NCBI RefSeq assembly: GCF_017303315.1
Contig: NZ_JAFKOI010000013.1
Span: 1 to 64,000 of the forward strand
DNA from: Bacillus sp. NTK071
GTDB lineage: Bacteria; Bacillota; Bacilli; Bacillales; Guptibacillaceae
DNA length: 64,000 bases
Direction of reading: 5' to 3'
The translations under genes and the position numbers were made by a program. A model generated the notes under the pieces. It was not told the DNA's origin and did no database searches. It saw nothing but the letters and a program-made list of their open reading frames with translations. Shown here piece by piece: positions 27,125 to 35,726 of this stretch; position 1 is the stretch's first letter; each line of letters starts with the position of its first letter.

Positions 27125-27250
27125 ATGAGCCAATCAAAAGGACAGCGTGAAAGACAATTCCGTAAACGGAAAGAAGCACAAAATCCTCACGGTAAAATTA
27201 AATCATTAGAGCAGCTTTCTAATGAAACATCTCCTAACAAAACTGAATAG
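27125..27250 (+). CDS. small basic protein, DUF6254-like
   Basis: A 41-residue, highly charged peptide (MSQSKGQRERQFRKRKEAQ, then NPHGKIKSLEQLSNE). ATG follows AAAGGGGTGATGATCA. The NPHGKIKS(L/F)E core is what I associate with the Bacillus DUF6254 family of tiny proteins of unknown function; the family name is from memory. Precedes the HMA-domain gene by 67 bp. Confidence 0.7.
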   Translation: MSQSKGQRERQFRKRKEAQNPHGKIKSLEQLSNETSPNKTE

Positions 27251-27317
27251 CACAAGATTAAACTCCACTTTTTAAGGGTAAAGTGTCTTTTAGGAAGGTT
27301 GAAAGGAGTTTAATTTA

Positions 27318-27524
27318 ATGAATGAAATGACAGTATCTGTCTCTGGAATGAAAGGCGAAGATTGCATACAACGAATCGAGTCCGCTCTTCTATCATTAAA
27401 TGGAATAGAACGAGCACTCGCAGATTTGAAAGAAGAAATGGTAACCATCGTGTATGATGAAGAAGCTGTTGAGGTTTCTGCAATTATGCAAACAATTGAA
27501 GAGGCTGGCTATCAGCCAGTTTAG
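27318..27524 (+). CDS. HMA-domain (CopZ-like) protein with altered metal motif
   Basis: A 68-residue ferredoxin-fold HMA domain (TVSVSGMKGEDCIQRIESAL, LNGIERALADLKEEMVTIVYD, EEAGYQPV), as in the copper chaperone CopZ. The canonical GMxCxxC is GMKGEDC here: the first Cys is Gly13 and only Cys16 remains, so two-coordinate Cu(I) binding by one chain is not possible in the usual way. GGTTGAAAGGAG lies upstream. No copper ATPase or CsoR nearby. Terminator at 27532-27551. Confidence 0.85.
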   Translation: MNEMTVSVSGMKGEDCIQRIESALLSLNGIERALADLKEEMVTIVYDEEAVEVSAIMQTIEEAGYQPV

Positions 27525-27531
27525 TGCATGC

Positions 27532-27551
27532 GAGCCTGCAGTTGCAGGCTC
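27532..27551 (+). terminator. terminator of the HMA-domain gene
   Basis: GAGCCTGCA/TGCAGGCTC followed by seven or more Ts. Confidence 0.93.
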
Positions 27552-27683
27552 TTTTTTTCTGTTCCACAATCACGCTTTTTTCTACAAAAAAACATTGAAA
27601 ATTTTCCATGAACTTTCAATCTTCGCGTTTGTAGGATGGTAAGGTATAGCTATAATGATACGTAGCTGAAAGGGGTGCAGTAA

Positions 27684-28490
27684 GTGGATCAATCCCAATT
27701 TAACATTGGTGAAACCTTATTTATTACTCCAAGAAACGAATCGAAATCGATTTCTATAGATGATTATGAAGATATGCTCAAAGAACTTGCAACACTTACT
27801 AATGAGAATAAAAAGCTCACGATGGTGAATCAACTCGTAGCTAGCTTAGCACATGAAATTCGAAATCCATTAACCATTATGAAAGGTTTTCTCCAACTGA
27901 TTAAACCTGATTTAGACCGATTGCACAAGAGTGATATCGCGGACCTCCTTCTCTCAGAAATTCATCGAACTAACGGGTTAATTGATGACTTTCTGAATGT
28001 AGCACGCCCAAGGGAACAGACATTAGAGAAGATCAGCATAGCTCCCTTCTTAAGAAACATACTGCTCCTACACCAAAGTGAAGCCACATTAAACCAATGT
28101 ACGTTTTCAACTAATGTAAACAATCTTTCACAGCCGTTATATGTCATGATTGATCCTGGACAATTAAAGCAAGTACTTCTTAATATAATCAAAAACAGCA
28201 TGGAAGCAATACGATGTGCAGATAGGGAGAATGGCGCTATTTCGTTATCAGTGTTTAGACGATTGCAATCTATTGATATCCATATTCGTGACAATGGTAG
28301 CGGAATGGATGACACGACTAAGTCCAAGCTATTTCAACCTTTTTTTACAACAAAAAAGAAAGGAACAGGTCTAGGCCTATTCCTTTGCAAGCAAATTATT
28401 CAAAATCATCGAGGTACGATAAAGGTAAAAAGCAGTCCCATGCTCGGAACTACTTTTTTAATCCAGCTTCCTATCGTTTCAGCAGATTAA
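27684..28490 (+). CDS. soluble sensor histidine kinase (orphan, sporulation type)
   Basis: 268 residues, no membrane segment. A short N-terminal region leads into HisKA with His57 in SLAHEIRNPLTIMKGF, then HATPase with NIIKNSMEAI, DNGSGMDD and GTGLGLFLCKQI. The HEIRNPLT(x)xKGF sequence is typical of Bacillus phosphorelay kinases (KinA-E group). GTG start after AAAGGGG. No response regulator adjacent. The stop overlaps the convergent brkB stop by 4 bp. The absence of any sensor domain suggests a partner protein or a short N-terminal sensor. Confidence 0.88.
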   Translation: MDQSQFNIGETLFITPRNESKSISIDDYEDMLKELATLTNENKKLTMVNQLVASLAHEIRNPLTIMKGFLQLIKPDLDRLHKSDIADLLLSEIHRTNGLIDDFLNVARPREQTLEKISIAPFLRNILLLHQSEATLNQCTFSTNVNNLSQPLYVMIDPGQLKQVLLNIIKNSMEAIRCADRENGAISLSVFRRLQSIDIHIRDNGSGMDDTTKSKLFQPFFTTKKKGTGLGLFLCKQIIQNHRGTIKVKSSPMLGTTFLIQLPIVSAD

Positions 28491-29335
28491 AACCCGATTT
28501 GATTACTTTCTTCCGTTGTTAAACCATTTCTTCTTTTATGAAGAAGAGCATTAACTTCTCCACCAACAAGAAGAATGATGCCGGTTAAATAGAACCATAA
28601 CATAAGAATAATCACTCCACCAAGGCTACCATATGTTGCTGAATAATTTCCGAAATTGCTTACATAGAAAGAGAACGCAAGGGAAATAATTTGCCAGCCA
28701 ATTGTAGCGACAATCGCACCAACAAAAACCTCTTTAAATGGAAAACTCTTATTCGGAGCAAAATGGTAAAGTGCCGCTAGTATGCTTGCCATAATTGCAA
28801 CAGCTAGCACCCATCGAAGTACTCTGAACAGTATTTCTGTAGATTCAGGTAGATTTAGTGCTGTTGTCATTGTGTTAATAATAACATCACCAAATACGGG
28901 TAGAACAAGGGTTACTATAAATACAAGTATAAATCCGATTGTGAGAAGAATTGATAACAGACGTGCTTTAATGAATGACCTTGTTTCGTCGACATCGTAT
29001 GCCAGATTAAGAGCTCTCATAAGAGCCATCATACCATTGGAAGCAGACCACAGCGTTCCAAGAATACCTACCGTTAATAGCCCTCCCTGAGGTTCACTAA
29101 TAATCGATATTACGTTATCCTGCAAAATGCTTCCGATTTCCCCTGGTGCATATTTAGTAAGAAAATCGACAGCTTGTTGCTTGTCAATCGACAGGTACGG
29201 AAGAATCGATAACACTAATATTAATAGAGGAAAGATAGAGAGCATGAAATAGTAAGCAAGTTCGGCAGCAAGACTCGTAACACGATCCTCTCCCATCTCT
29301 TTCCCTAAACTCTTTGCAAATGAAATTCCAGTCAT
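28487..29335 (-). CDS. YihY/BrkB-family inner membrane protein
   Basis: A 282-residue protein with about six membrane helices and the family N-terminal pattern VTSLAAELAYYFMLSIFPLLI, plus YGSLGGVIILMLWFYLTGIILLVGGEVNALL near the end. Family members were once called RNase BN, but that assignment is not supported; function remains unclear. Minus strand, converging with the kinase gene. Confidence 0.9.
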   Translation of the reverse strand: MTGISFAKSLGKEMGEDRVTSLAAELAYYFMLSIFPLLILVLSILPYLSIDKQQAVDFLTKYAPGEIGSILQDNVISIISEPQGGLLTVGILGTLWSASNGMMALMRALNLAYDVDETRSFIKARLLSILLTIGFILVFIVTLVLPVFGDVIINTMTTALNLPESTEILFRVLRWVLAVAIMASILAALYHFAPNKSFPFKEVFVGAIVATIGWQIISLAFSFYVSNFGNYSATYGSLGGVIILMLWFYLTGIILLVGGEVNALLHKRRNGLTTEESNQIGF

Positions 29336-29412
29336 TAGAACGAGGCTCCCTTCGTTTATTCTTTTAATCCCTTCCCTTAATTGCTTTTCCGTAATCGTAA
29401 AAAAAGGGAAAG

Positions 29413-29500
29413 TTGTTTTTCAATACCTTGTTTCTATAAGAGTGGTGGTTGATTTTTTATTAAAACCCCTTTTAAAAACAACAAAATTTTAAAAAAGAAC
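29413..29500. repeat. MITE-like intergenic repeat, copy C (degenerate)
   Basis: Shares CTATAAGAGTGGTGGTTGAT and AAACAACAAAATTTTA with the family; ends are decayed. Lies between brkB and the LCP gene. Confidence 0.6.
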
Positions 29501-29536
29501 AAAAAGAGAGCAGACTCTCAAGGGCCTGCTCTTTTA
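29501..29536 (-). terminator. terminator of the LCP gene
   Basis: AGAGCAG/CTGCTCT stem followed on the minus strand by a T-run. Confidence 0.75.
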
Positions 29537-29538
29537 TC

Positions 29539-30576
29539 CTATGGTGTTGTTTCAGTTTCTTGATCATCCATCGCATTCATTGTATCGTTTTGCTCAACCA
29601 TCTGATCAGTTAAATTCAAATGACTTTGCAACTCTGTTTTAGCAGTAGTCAATGACTGATTGTCTAATTGAAAATAGTATGTTGAACCTGGCTGATAATC
29701 ATATCCAGTTAACTGAAGCTGTTCAATCGAGTCTAATTTAGAAATAAATGGGTATAAACCAAGCGCCTCTCTAAATGTAAAACTCATAGTAAGGTTCTCA
29801 CCAATACGATCAACTACATCACCGTATTTCGGAATAGATGAAAGCGAGCTTACTTTATCAATAGCAGCCGTAATGACTTCCATTTGTCGCTGACCTCGCT
29901 TTAAATCGGAATCCGCTTTTCTTGTTCTTGCAAATGCGAGCGCTTCTTTTCCATTTAGCGTTTGTTCTCCGACTTCAAGGTCAATTTTTCCTTTTGACTC
30001 TTTGTAGAGTTGATCAGCGATCAATTGTTCTTTAATGTTTATATCAATACCGCCAAGTTCATCAATAACCGTTTTAAATGCTTTAAAATTCACTCGAACG
30101 ACCTGATCAATTGGAATTCCGAGCAATCCTTCTACTGTTTTGATTGTTAAATCAATACCACCATATGCATGAGCATGTGTAATCTTGTCCATGCCCCTTC
30201 CAGGAATTTGTACATATGAATCTCTAGGAATGCTTAGAAGCTTCATCGATTTATCATCTTGATTAAACGTGGCAACCATTATTGCGTCACTACGTCCATT
30301 TGATGAATCTTTTGTATCATCAACACCTAACAATAGAACTGAAAAGTGATCTTTCCCCATGTCAACAGCATTATTTCTTAAATCTGATTGATTTCCCCGT
30401 GTAGGTTGCATCATAGATTGATCGGAAACGCTGGACACTTTATAGTAAAGATAACCACCGTAGCCAGCAATACCTACGATAGTGAATAATAGGATAAATA
30501 ACGTTATTCGCAAAAAGCTTCGTTTCTTCTTTGGTTTATATCGGCTTTGACGGTTCGACGTAATTTCTTCACTCAT
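29539..30576 (-). CDS. LytR-CpsA-Psr (LCP) family cell-wall glycopolymer transferase
   Basis: 345 residues: short basic cytoplasmic N-terminus, one membrane helix (about 24-45), then an extracellular LCP domain with LLLGVDD, NGRSDAIMVATFN, LSIPRDSYVQIPG and KITHAHAYGG. These contain the Arg/Asp residues that hold the polyprenyl-pyrophosphate substrate. TagU-like enzymes attach teichoic acids to peptidoglycan. The C-terminal tail is acidic. Monocistronic. Confidence 0.92.
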   Translation of the reverse strand: MSEEITSNRQSRYKPKKKRSFLRITLFILLFTIVGIAGYGGYLYYKVSSVSDQSMMQPTRGNQSDLRNNAVDMGKDHFSVLLLGVDDTKDSSNGRSDAIMVATFNQDDKSMKLLSIPRDSYVQIPGRGMDKITHAHAYGGIDLTIKTVEGLLGIPIDQVVRVNFKAFKTVIDELGGIDINIKEQLIADQLYKESKGKIDLEVGEQTLNGKEALAFARTRKADSDLKRGQRQMEVITAAIDKVSSLSSIPKYGDVVDRIGENLTMSFTFREALGLYPFISKLDSIEQLQLTGYDYQPGSTYYFQLDNQSLTTAKTELQSHLNLTDQMVEQNDTMNAMDDQETETTP

Positions 30577-30837
30577 AAACTATTATCTCCTTCAAGTAGT
30601 CTCTCCTTCTCCCACCACATTCATAAACCATTCGTAGTGTAGGAAGGAAGATAGACGGTCAAGATTCATAATAAAAGTAAGGAAAATTAAGTATGTTAAT
30701 AGTCCTAGCTATTAATGTACCACCTTTTTTTACTACTTTCTACCTAAATTTTTTTCCATTTGAATTATGTAGTTTTGTAAATTTAATCCTACAACTGTAG
30801 AATAAGAAAAGAGGCTAAATAGAGAGGATAAAACGTC

Positions 30838-32490
30838 TTGCAAATTCAAACGAGATCGATACCGTGGATTATTATCGGGAACTATTTTCTATTCGGTTCA
30901 TTGTGGATTTTGCTTTCTGATACATTACTTTATAATTTATCAAATGATTTCTTATCAAATAAACAAATCGGTATTTTTAAAGGATGGTTTTTCATTCTTT
31001 TAACATGTTGCTTCCTTTATTTTCTGCTAAAACACCTACTATCAAAGAACCAGGAGATGGAGAAGAAACTGATTGAGAGTGAAGAACGTTATAGAAGGCT
31101 TGTTGAATCCTCACCCTACGGTATCTCCCTTATGCAAAAGGGTAAGATTAACTACACGAATCAAACCGGTCTTGACATGATTGGTATTCGTACACTTGAA
31201 GACCTTCACAAAAAACACCTATCTCTTGTAGTTAATCCAGAGGACACGAAACGAATTCGAGCGATACTTGAGCAGATGGAATCAAATCCAATCAGCAAGC
31301 CACAAACTGTAGAATATAAACTACTTCGTTCTAATGATGAAATCATTGATGTCGAATCAACGTTTCTTCCAATTATCTTTAAAGATGAAGCAGCAACGAT
31401 TATCCAGACAAGTGACATCACGGAACGGAAGCGAGCTGTGAAGGAACTTTGGGAAGCAAAGCAGATGATTCAAGCGATTATTAGTGCCTCACCAATCGCT
31501 ACGCTCGCGCTCGATATGGATGCTAACATACGTCTATGGAATCCAGCAGCTGAGAAAATATTCGGTTGGCGTAGTGAAGAGATTATAGGTAAAAAGAGTC
31601 AGATCGTACCTGAGGGAGAGAAAGACATAACCATTCCCGAAATTATTGAACATGGTCATATTGTAAATAAAGAAGTAAGAAGAAAACGAAAAGATGGTTC
31701 ACTTGTTTATATGGCTTTATCCACTGCCCCTATCCAGGATAAAGACGGTAACATCAATGGAATTATGGCAGCATTCATGGACATTACAGATAAAAAGCAA
31801 ACAGAAGAGGCACTCATGAAAACAGAGAAACTCTCAGCGGTTGGCCAACTTGCTGCTAGCGTAGCACATGAAATTCGCAACCCTCTTACATCAGTGAAAG
31901 GCTTCATTCAACTACTGGAACAAGATGAATCATTAGCAGATAAAGCCCATTTTCTCTCAATCATGTTATCTGAAATTGATCGAATGGATTCAATCATTAA
32001 AGACCTTCTCGTTCTAGCAAAACCACAGGTAGAACGGTTGTCTTCTTTCGAAATTGACACACTCCTGTCGTATGTTGTGCAATTGCTCAGTACACAGGCA
32101 TCGCTCTATAATGTGTTTTTTATAAAGGATTTCTCGAACGATGAATTCAATATATTCGGTGAAGAAAACCAACTTAAACAAGTTTTTATTAATTTAATTA
32201 AGAACGCAATAGAATCAATGCCAAATGGTGGACGTGTTTCTTTAAGATTATCAAAGACAGAAGATATTATCATTGTAACGATTCAAGACGAAGGTGTCGG
32301 CATTCCACAGCACAAAATTAAAACACTAGGTGAACCATTCTATACAACAAAAGAGGAGGGAACCGGTCTTGGCCTCTTGTCTAGTTTCAAGATTATTGAA
32401 AATCACAATGGGTCAATCAATTTCGATAGTACAGTAGGAATAGGTACCACTGTAACCGTTCAATTTCCTAGTACGAAAAAGGAAGAATAG
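30838..32490 (+). CDS. membrane histidine kinase with two PAS domains (orphan, sporulation type)
   Basis: 550 residues: two membrane helices (about 10-30 and 43-63), PAS 1 (about 78-198; EERYRRLVESSPYGI), PAS 2 (about 208-325; LWNPAAEKIFGW), HisKA with VAHEIRNPLTSVKGFIQLL (His near 345), and HATPase (NLIKNAIESM, DEGVGIPQ, GTGLGL). TTG start after GAGAGGATAAAACGTC. No adjacent response regulator. Architecture and HEIRNPLTS motif match phosphorelay kinases such as KinC or KinE types. Confidence 0.9.
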   Translation: MQIQTRSIPWIIIGNYFLFGSLWILLSDTLLYNLSNDFLSNKQIGIFKGWFFILLTCCFLYFLLKHLLSKNQEMEKKLIESEERYRRLVESSPYGISLMQKGKINYTNQTGLDMIGIRTLEDLHKKHLSLVVNPEDTKRIRAILEQMESNPISKPQTVEYKLLRSNDEIIDVESTFLPIIFKDEAATIIQTSDITERKRAVKELWEAKQMIQAIISASPIATLALDMDANIRLWNPAAEKIFGWRSEEIIGKKSQIVPEGEKDITIPEIIEHGHIVNKEVRRKRKDGSLVYMALSTAPIQDKDGNINGIMAAFMDITDKKQTEEALMKTEKLSAVGQLAASVAHEIRNPLTSVKGFIQLLEQDESLADKAHFLSIMLSEIDRMDSIIKDLLVLAKPQVERLSSFEIDTLLSYVVQLLSTQASLYNVFFIKDFSNDEFNIFGEENQLKQVFINLIKNAIESMPNGGRVSLRLSKTEDIIIVTIQDEGVGIPQHKIKTLGEPFYTTKEEGTGLGLLSSFKIIENHNGSINFDSTVGIGTTVTVQFPSTKKEE

Positions 32491-32614
32491 ATTAATACGA
32501 TCATGAAATAAAAGCCTAGTTTCGGAACATTTTTTGTGCTTCCCTCCCTTTATATGCTAAAATATCATTCGTCTCTTATTCTCGAATAAGGTTGACCTGA
32601 AGGAGGAAGCAACA

Positions 32615-33652
32615 TTGCAGAAAACAAAGCGAAATGATCCCTGTCCATGTGGCAGCGGCAAAAAATATAAAAAATGCTGTATGACATCTGAAAATGCACA
32701 GGATCAATTAGTAGAGCAACTCTATACACAGGAACTATACACAATTCAAGCACAGCTAGTTGAGTATGCTATGAGTGAGCACGATCAGAAGATGGTATCA
32801 CTCGCAAATGATTTATTCAATCGGTATGACATTCCAGAAAATCTTGAAGAAGCCTACATGCATGGTATCTTTCCGTGGGCAATCTTCCACCAGGCAGTAA
32901 ACCAGTGGAATAAAACAATTGTGAAAGAATACATCCAACTGTTCTCACATTCTTTCTCATCTGACAAAGTTAAAGAAACAGTTAACAACTGGCGAGAAGC
33001 GTATATGTCCATTTATACGGTTGAAGAAGTATCAGGACACACTGCAGTCGTAAAAGAACTTAGTTCTGATCAGCCAATTAGTATCCTCTTGCATGAAGAA
33101 ATGATTGTTTCTAGAGGAGAAAGCTTAGCAGGCATACTGCTCCCTGTCAAAAATGGGGCAATGCCATTTATCGAGCTCCTTAAAATCGACCCTGACGCTA
33201 TGAAAACGGTTGAAGAAAAGCTCAAGGAACAAACTTCAGCTAATGACGTGCGCACAATGATGCAGAGCGACTTCCCAGAAATCTTAAGTGAGATCGTAAA
33301 GCACGGAAATGGCTCAGACGAATCTGAAGAATCAATTGACATGATCTGGTCAAGGAAAGAAGATGCTGAGATTGCCAAATTGTTAACTGAAAACGTCAGT
33401 GCCGAATTTTCTTATGAACAAATTAATGAGGTCCTTGCATTCTGGAAACAGTATAGCAAAGAAGAAAAACCAGTTGTTCGAAAAGCATCCATCTTTGCTG
33501 CATCACTTGAATACCTAGCCGCTAAAGTATACGGCTTATCTGCGAGTCAAAGTGCACTTGCCAAGAAATATGGTACATCGCCATCAAGTATTTCAAGTAA
33601 GTACAAATCTTTTCATGAACGTTTTGTTCCTACTGCGAAGTCAACAGTATAA
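32615..33652 (+). CDS. SEC-C zinc-motif protein with C-terminal helix-turn-helix-like segment
   Basis: 345 residues. The N-terminus is a SEC-C motif, NDPCPCGSGKKYKKCC (residues 7-22), the zinc-binding module also found at the end of SecA. The middle is helical and unrecognised. The last ~50 residues (AAKVYGLSASQSALAKKYG, TSPSSISSKYKSFHERF) look like a helix-turn-helix. TTG start after GAAGGAGGAAGCAACA. Role unknown; DNA or nucleic-acid binding is an inference. Confidence 0.75.
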   Translation: MQKTKRNDPCPCGSGKKYKKCCMTSENAQDQLVEQLYTQELYTIQAQLVEYAMSEHDQKMVSLANDLFNRYDIPENLEEAYMHGIFPWAIFHQAVNQWNKTIVKEYIQLFSHSFSSDKVKETVNNWREAYMSIYTVEEVSGHTAVVKELSSDQPISILLHEEMIVSRGESLAGILLPVKNGAMPFIELLKIDPDAMKTVEEKLKEQTSANDVRTMMQSDFPEILSEIVKHGNGSDESEESIDMIWSRKEDAEIAKLLTENVSAEFSYEQINEVLAFWKQYSKEEKPVVRKASIFAASLEYLAAKVYGLSASQSALAKKYGTSPSSISSKYKSFHERFVPTAKSTV

Positions 33653-33762
33653 TTACCCGTTGCAATGAAAACTATTTGTAACATTTACGAGGATTTATGT
33701 AATTCTTATCAAAAAAAACCCATAATAACCGTTTGAAATTCAAATCCTGATATACTGAAAGC

Positions 33763-33903
33763 AATCCAGATAAGCTTTCTCTCAACCCGGAAAGCTAACT
33801 GGTATTCCAACATATGATAAAGTAGTACATCCCTTCCCCTCCCCCGGGAAACCTCCTTATTTTAGTAGTGAAAGAGGCGTGTCTATAGACTCGCCTCTTT
33901 CTT
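33763..33903 (+). ncRNA. candidate small RNA: hairpin, C-rich single strand, terminator
   Basis: Between the SEC-C and alkylation-repair genes. After a -10-like TATACT (33751-33756) comes a hairpin: CCAG (33766-33769) with CTGG (33799-33802) and AGCTTTC (33773-33779) with GAAAGCT (33790-33796). The loop contains ACCCG. Then follows a pyrimidine stretch CATCCCTTCCCCTCCCCCGG (33828-33847), an anti-Shine-Dalgarno-like CCTCCTT (33852-33858), and a strong terminator AAAGAGGCG/CGCCTCTTT (33871-33900) ending in TCTTTG. No open frame. Loop ACCCGG could pair with CCGGG downstream. It recalls C-rich Firmicute sRNAs, possibly the forespore RNA CsfG, but I cannot confirm identity. Confidence 0.55.
33871..33900 (+). 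terminator. terminator of the candidate small RNA
   Basis: AAAGAGGCG-t-GTCTATAGAC-t-CGCCTCTTT, long stem followed by CTTTG. Confidence 0.85.
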
Positions 33904-33966
33904 TGTGATTTTAACTATCTACCTTACTCTCTTCATGTGTAAAATAAAGGATGGAGGTGAAGAAGT

Positions 33967-34635
33967 ATGATAACCATTTTAGCTATTCAAGAGGAGCTCG
34001 TTCCCTTGCAAAACCACGCACAGGCTGAAAAGATGGAGAAGTATATGCGTAATCAATTCTCCTTTCTTGGTATCAAAACGCCTGAACGCAGAAAAGCGGT
34101 TAAAAAAGCCATTAAAGTACACGGCTTGCCAGACAAGCAAGACTTAAAAACATTGCTCTACAATCTCTGGGATAAGGATGAAAGAGAGTATCAGAACGTT
34201 GCTCTCGATCTACTAGATCTTGTGAAAGAGTTCCCTATGGATTACGTTGAATTAATCGAGAATCTAATCACTACTAAATCCTGGTGGGACACAGTCGATG
34301 GGCTTGCAGTACATAGTGCAGGTACCTATTTTAAACAATTTCCTAACAAAGTAGAAACAGTAACCGAGAAATGGATTAAGAGTCCAAACCTTTGGTTGAA
34401 TCGAAGCGCACTTCTCTTTCAACTCTCCTACAAAGCGGATACAGATTTTGAGCTACTTAAACGGTATATCTGTCTTCATTCCCAGTCTAAAGAATTCTTT
34501 CTCCAGAAAGCGATAGGATGGGCACTAAGAGAATATTCCAAAACTGATCCTGCAGCGGTTGAGATGTTTATCAAACAAGAAGATTTAGCACCACTTAGCA
34601 AGCGTGAAGGTCTTAAAGTGATCAACAAACAATAA
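33967..34635 (+). CDS. DNA alkylation repair protein (HEAT-like, AlkD family)
   Basis: A 222-residue all-helical protein with family segments YMRNQFSFLGIKTPERRKAVK, WDKDEREYQNVALDLL, TTKSWWDTVDGLAV (Trp and Asp residues lining the lesion site in AlkC/AlkD proteins), and KAIGWALREYSKTDPAAV. It probably removes alkylated purines from DNA as a HEAT-repeat glycosylase. ATG after GGAGGTGAAGAAGT. Terminator at 34639-34665 shared with the convergent CAP gene. Confidence 0.92.
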   Translation: MITILAIQEELVPLQNHAQAEKMEKYMRNQFSFLGIKTPERRKAVKKAIKVHGLPDKQDLKTLLYNLWDKDEREYQNVALDLLDLVKEFPMDYVELIENLITTKSWWDTVDGLAVHSAGTYFKQFPNKVETVTEKWIKSPNLWLNRSALLFQLSYKADTDFELLKRYICLHSQSKEFFLQKAIGWALREYSKTDPAAVEMFIKQEDLAPLSKREGLKVINKQ

Positions 34636-34638
34636 GGA

Positions 34639-34665
34639 AACCCCCATCCGCTTCGGATGGGGGTT
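34639..34665. terminator. bidirectional terminator
   Basis: AACCCCCATCCG/CGGATGGGGGTT, 12-bp stem between convergent genes. Confidence 0.88.
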
Positions 34666-34674
34666 AAAAGGCTG

Positions 34675-35418
34675 CTATTTACCAATAAACTGTTGTGTCC
34701 AGATGTTACCTTCTTCAACATAGCCAACACCAATATGAGTAAAGCTACCGTTCATAATATTCTTGCGGTGACCTTCACTATTCATCCATGCATTGACTAC
34801 TTCTTCAGGTGTTTGTTGTCCTTTAGCAATGTTTTCACCTGCTGATTGATATTCAACACCAAACTGATTCATCATATCAAATGGAGAACCATAAGTTGGG
34901 CTGTTGTGTGCAAAATAGTTATTGTCTCTCATGTCTTCAGATTTTGCCTGCGCTACTTTACTCAATTCAGTATCTACTTCAAGTGCAGGCAGTCCTGCTT
35001 TCTCACGTTCTTGGTTTGTAAGATTAACAACTTGTTGTTCGAATTCAGATAAAGAGGACTCTTGCTTTGATTGTTCTTTATTTGGTTCTTGTGCTTCTGG
35101 CTGAGCTTGTTTTGATGGAGTTGCTTTCTCTTTTTGCTCCGGCTGTGCTTGTTCTTTAGCAGGAGCTTGCTTCTGCTGTGGCTGTTCAGCTTGTGGTTGC
35201 TGCTGAAGCTGATCTACTCCTTGAATAGAAATATTGTATTGTTTCTCAAATCGATCAATGATCGATTGTAGATCGTTAATGTTCTTAACCTCGAACGTAT
35301 GAGCCTTCACTTCTGCGTGAGCGAACTGATTGTCACCCGTGTTCGCAGAACTTGTAGTTGGATTTGTTGCAAGCAGGGCCGCTGCCGCCGTTACACCTAG
35401 AATAATTGACTTTTTCAA
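34675..35418 (-). CDS. secreted CAP-domain (SCP/YkwD-like) protein
   Basis: TTG at 35418 after AGGAGGAATCACA gives 247 residues. Signal peptide MKKSIILGVTAAAALLATN with cleavage near SSANT; an earlier in-frame ATG lacks a site. Then comes a low-complexity Gln/Pro/Glu/Lys linker (about 70-115, QPQAEQPQQKQAPAKEQ), and a C-terminal CAP domain (about 125-247) with NQEREKAGLPALEV, YFAHNSPTYGSP, AGENIAKGQQTPEEVVNAW and GHRKNIMNGSFTHIGVGY. Function of bacterial CAP proteins is uncertain; B. subtilis relatives occur in spores and in the medium. Confidence 0.92.
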   Translation of the reverse strand: MKKSIILGVTAAAALLATNPTTSSANTGDNQFAHAEVKAHTFEVKNINDLQSIIDRFEKQYNISIQGVDQLQQQPQAEQPQQKQAPAKEQAQPEQKEKATPSKQAQPEAQEPNKEQSKQESSLSEFEQQVVNLTNQEREKAGLPALEVDTELSKVAQAKSEDMRDNNYFAHNSPTYGSPFDMMNQFGVEYQSAGENIAKGQQTPEEVVNAWMNSEGHRKNIMNGSFTHIGVGYVEEGNIWTQQFIGK

Positions 35419-35726
35419 TGTGATTCCTCCTAGTTGGTGAAATTTCTTACAACACGAGATTATCACATGAATACTAGTTTAAAAGACCGTAATAACTTCC
35501 TGTAGCGGAAATCCATTCCAATCTTTCAATTAATAAAAATACGATCATTATTCACGTTAAACCTTACTAGACTAGGCTATTTCGTCACTCTATTGACCAT
35601 AAAAATCAGCATCTGAATTGGAAACATTTCCATATTATAGGATAATCCAGGTGATTAACGTTCCGTTTCAACTGTTTCAAAATGATAACAAAAAAAAGAA
35701 GAGTGTAACACTCTCCTCGTTATAGG
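35419..35726. other. intergenic region between CAP and signal peptidase genes
   Basis: No gene seen. It holds the CAP promoter region and, at 35700-35714, the signal-peptidase terminator. Confidence 0.6.
35700..35714 (-). terminator. terminator of the signal peptidase gene
   Basis: AGAGTGT/ACACTCT followed on the minus strand by TTCTTTTTTTTG. Confidence 0.8.

Noticed and set aside
27318-27524. Standard copper chaperone CopZ
   Set aside because: The first Cys of the metal motif is absent and no copper ATPase or CsoR gene is adjacent.
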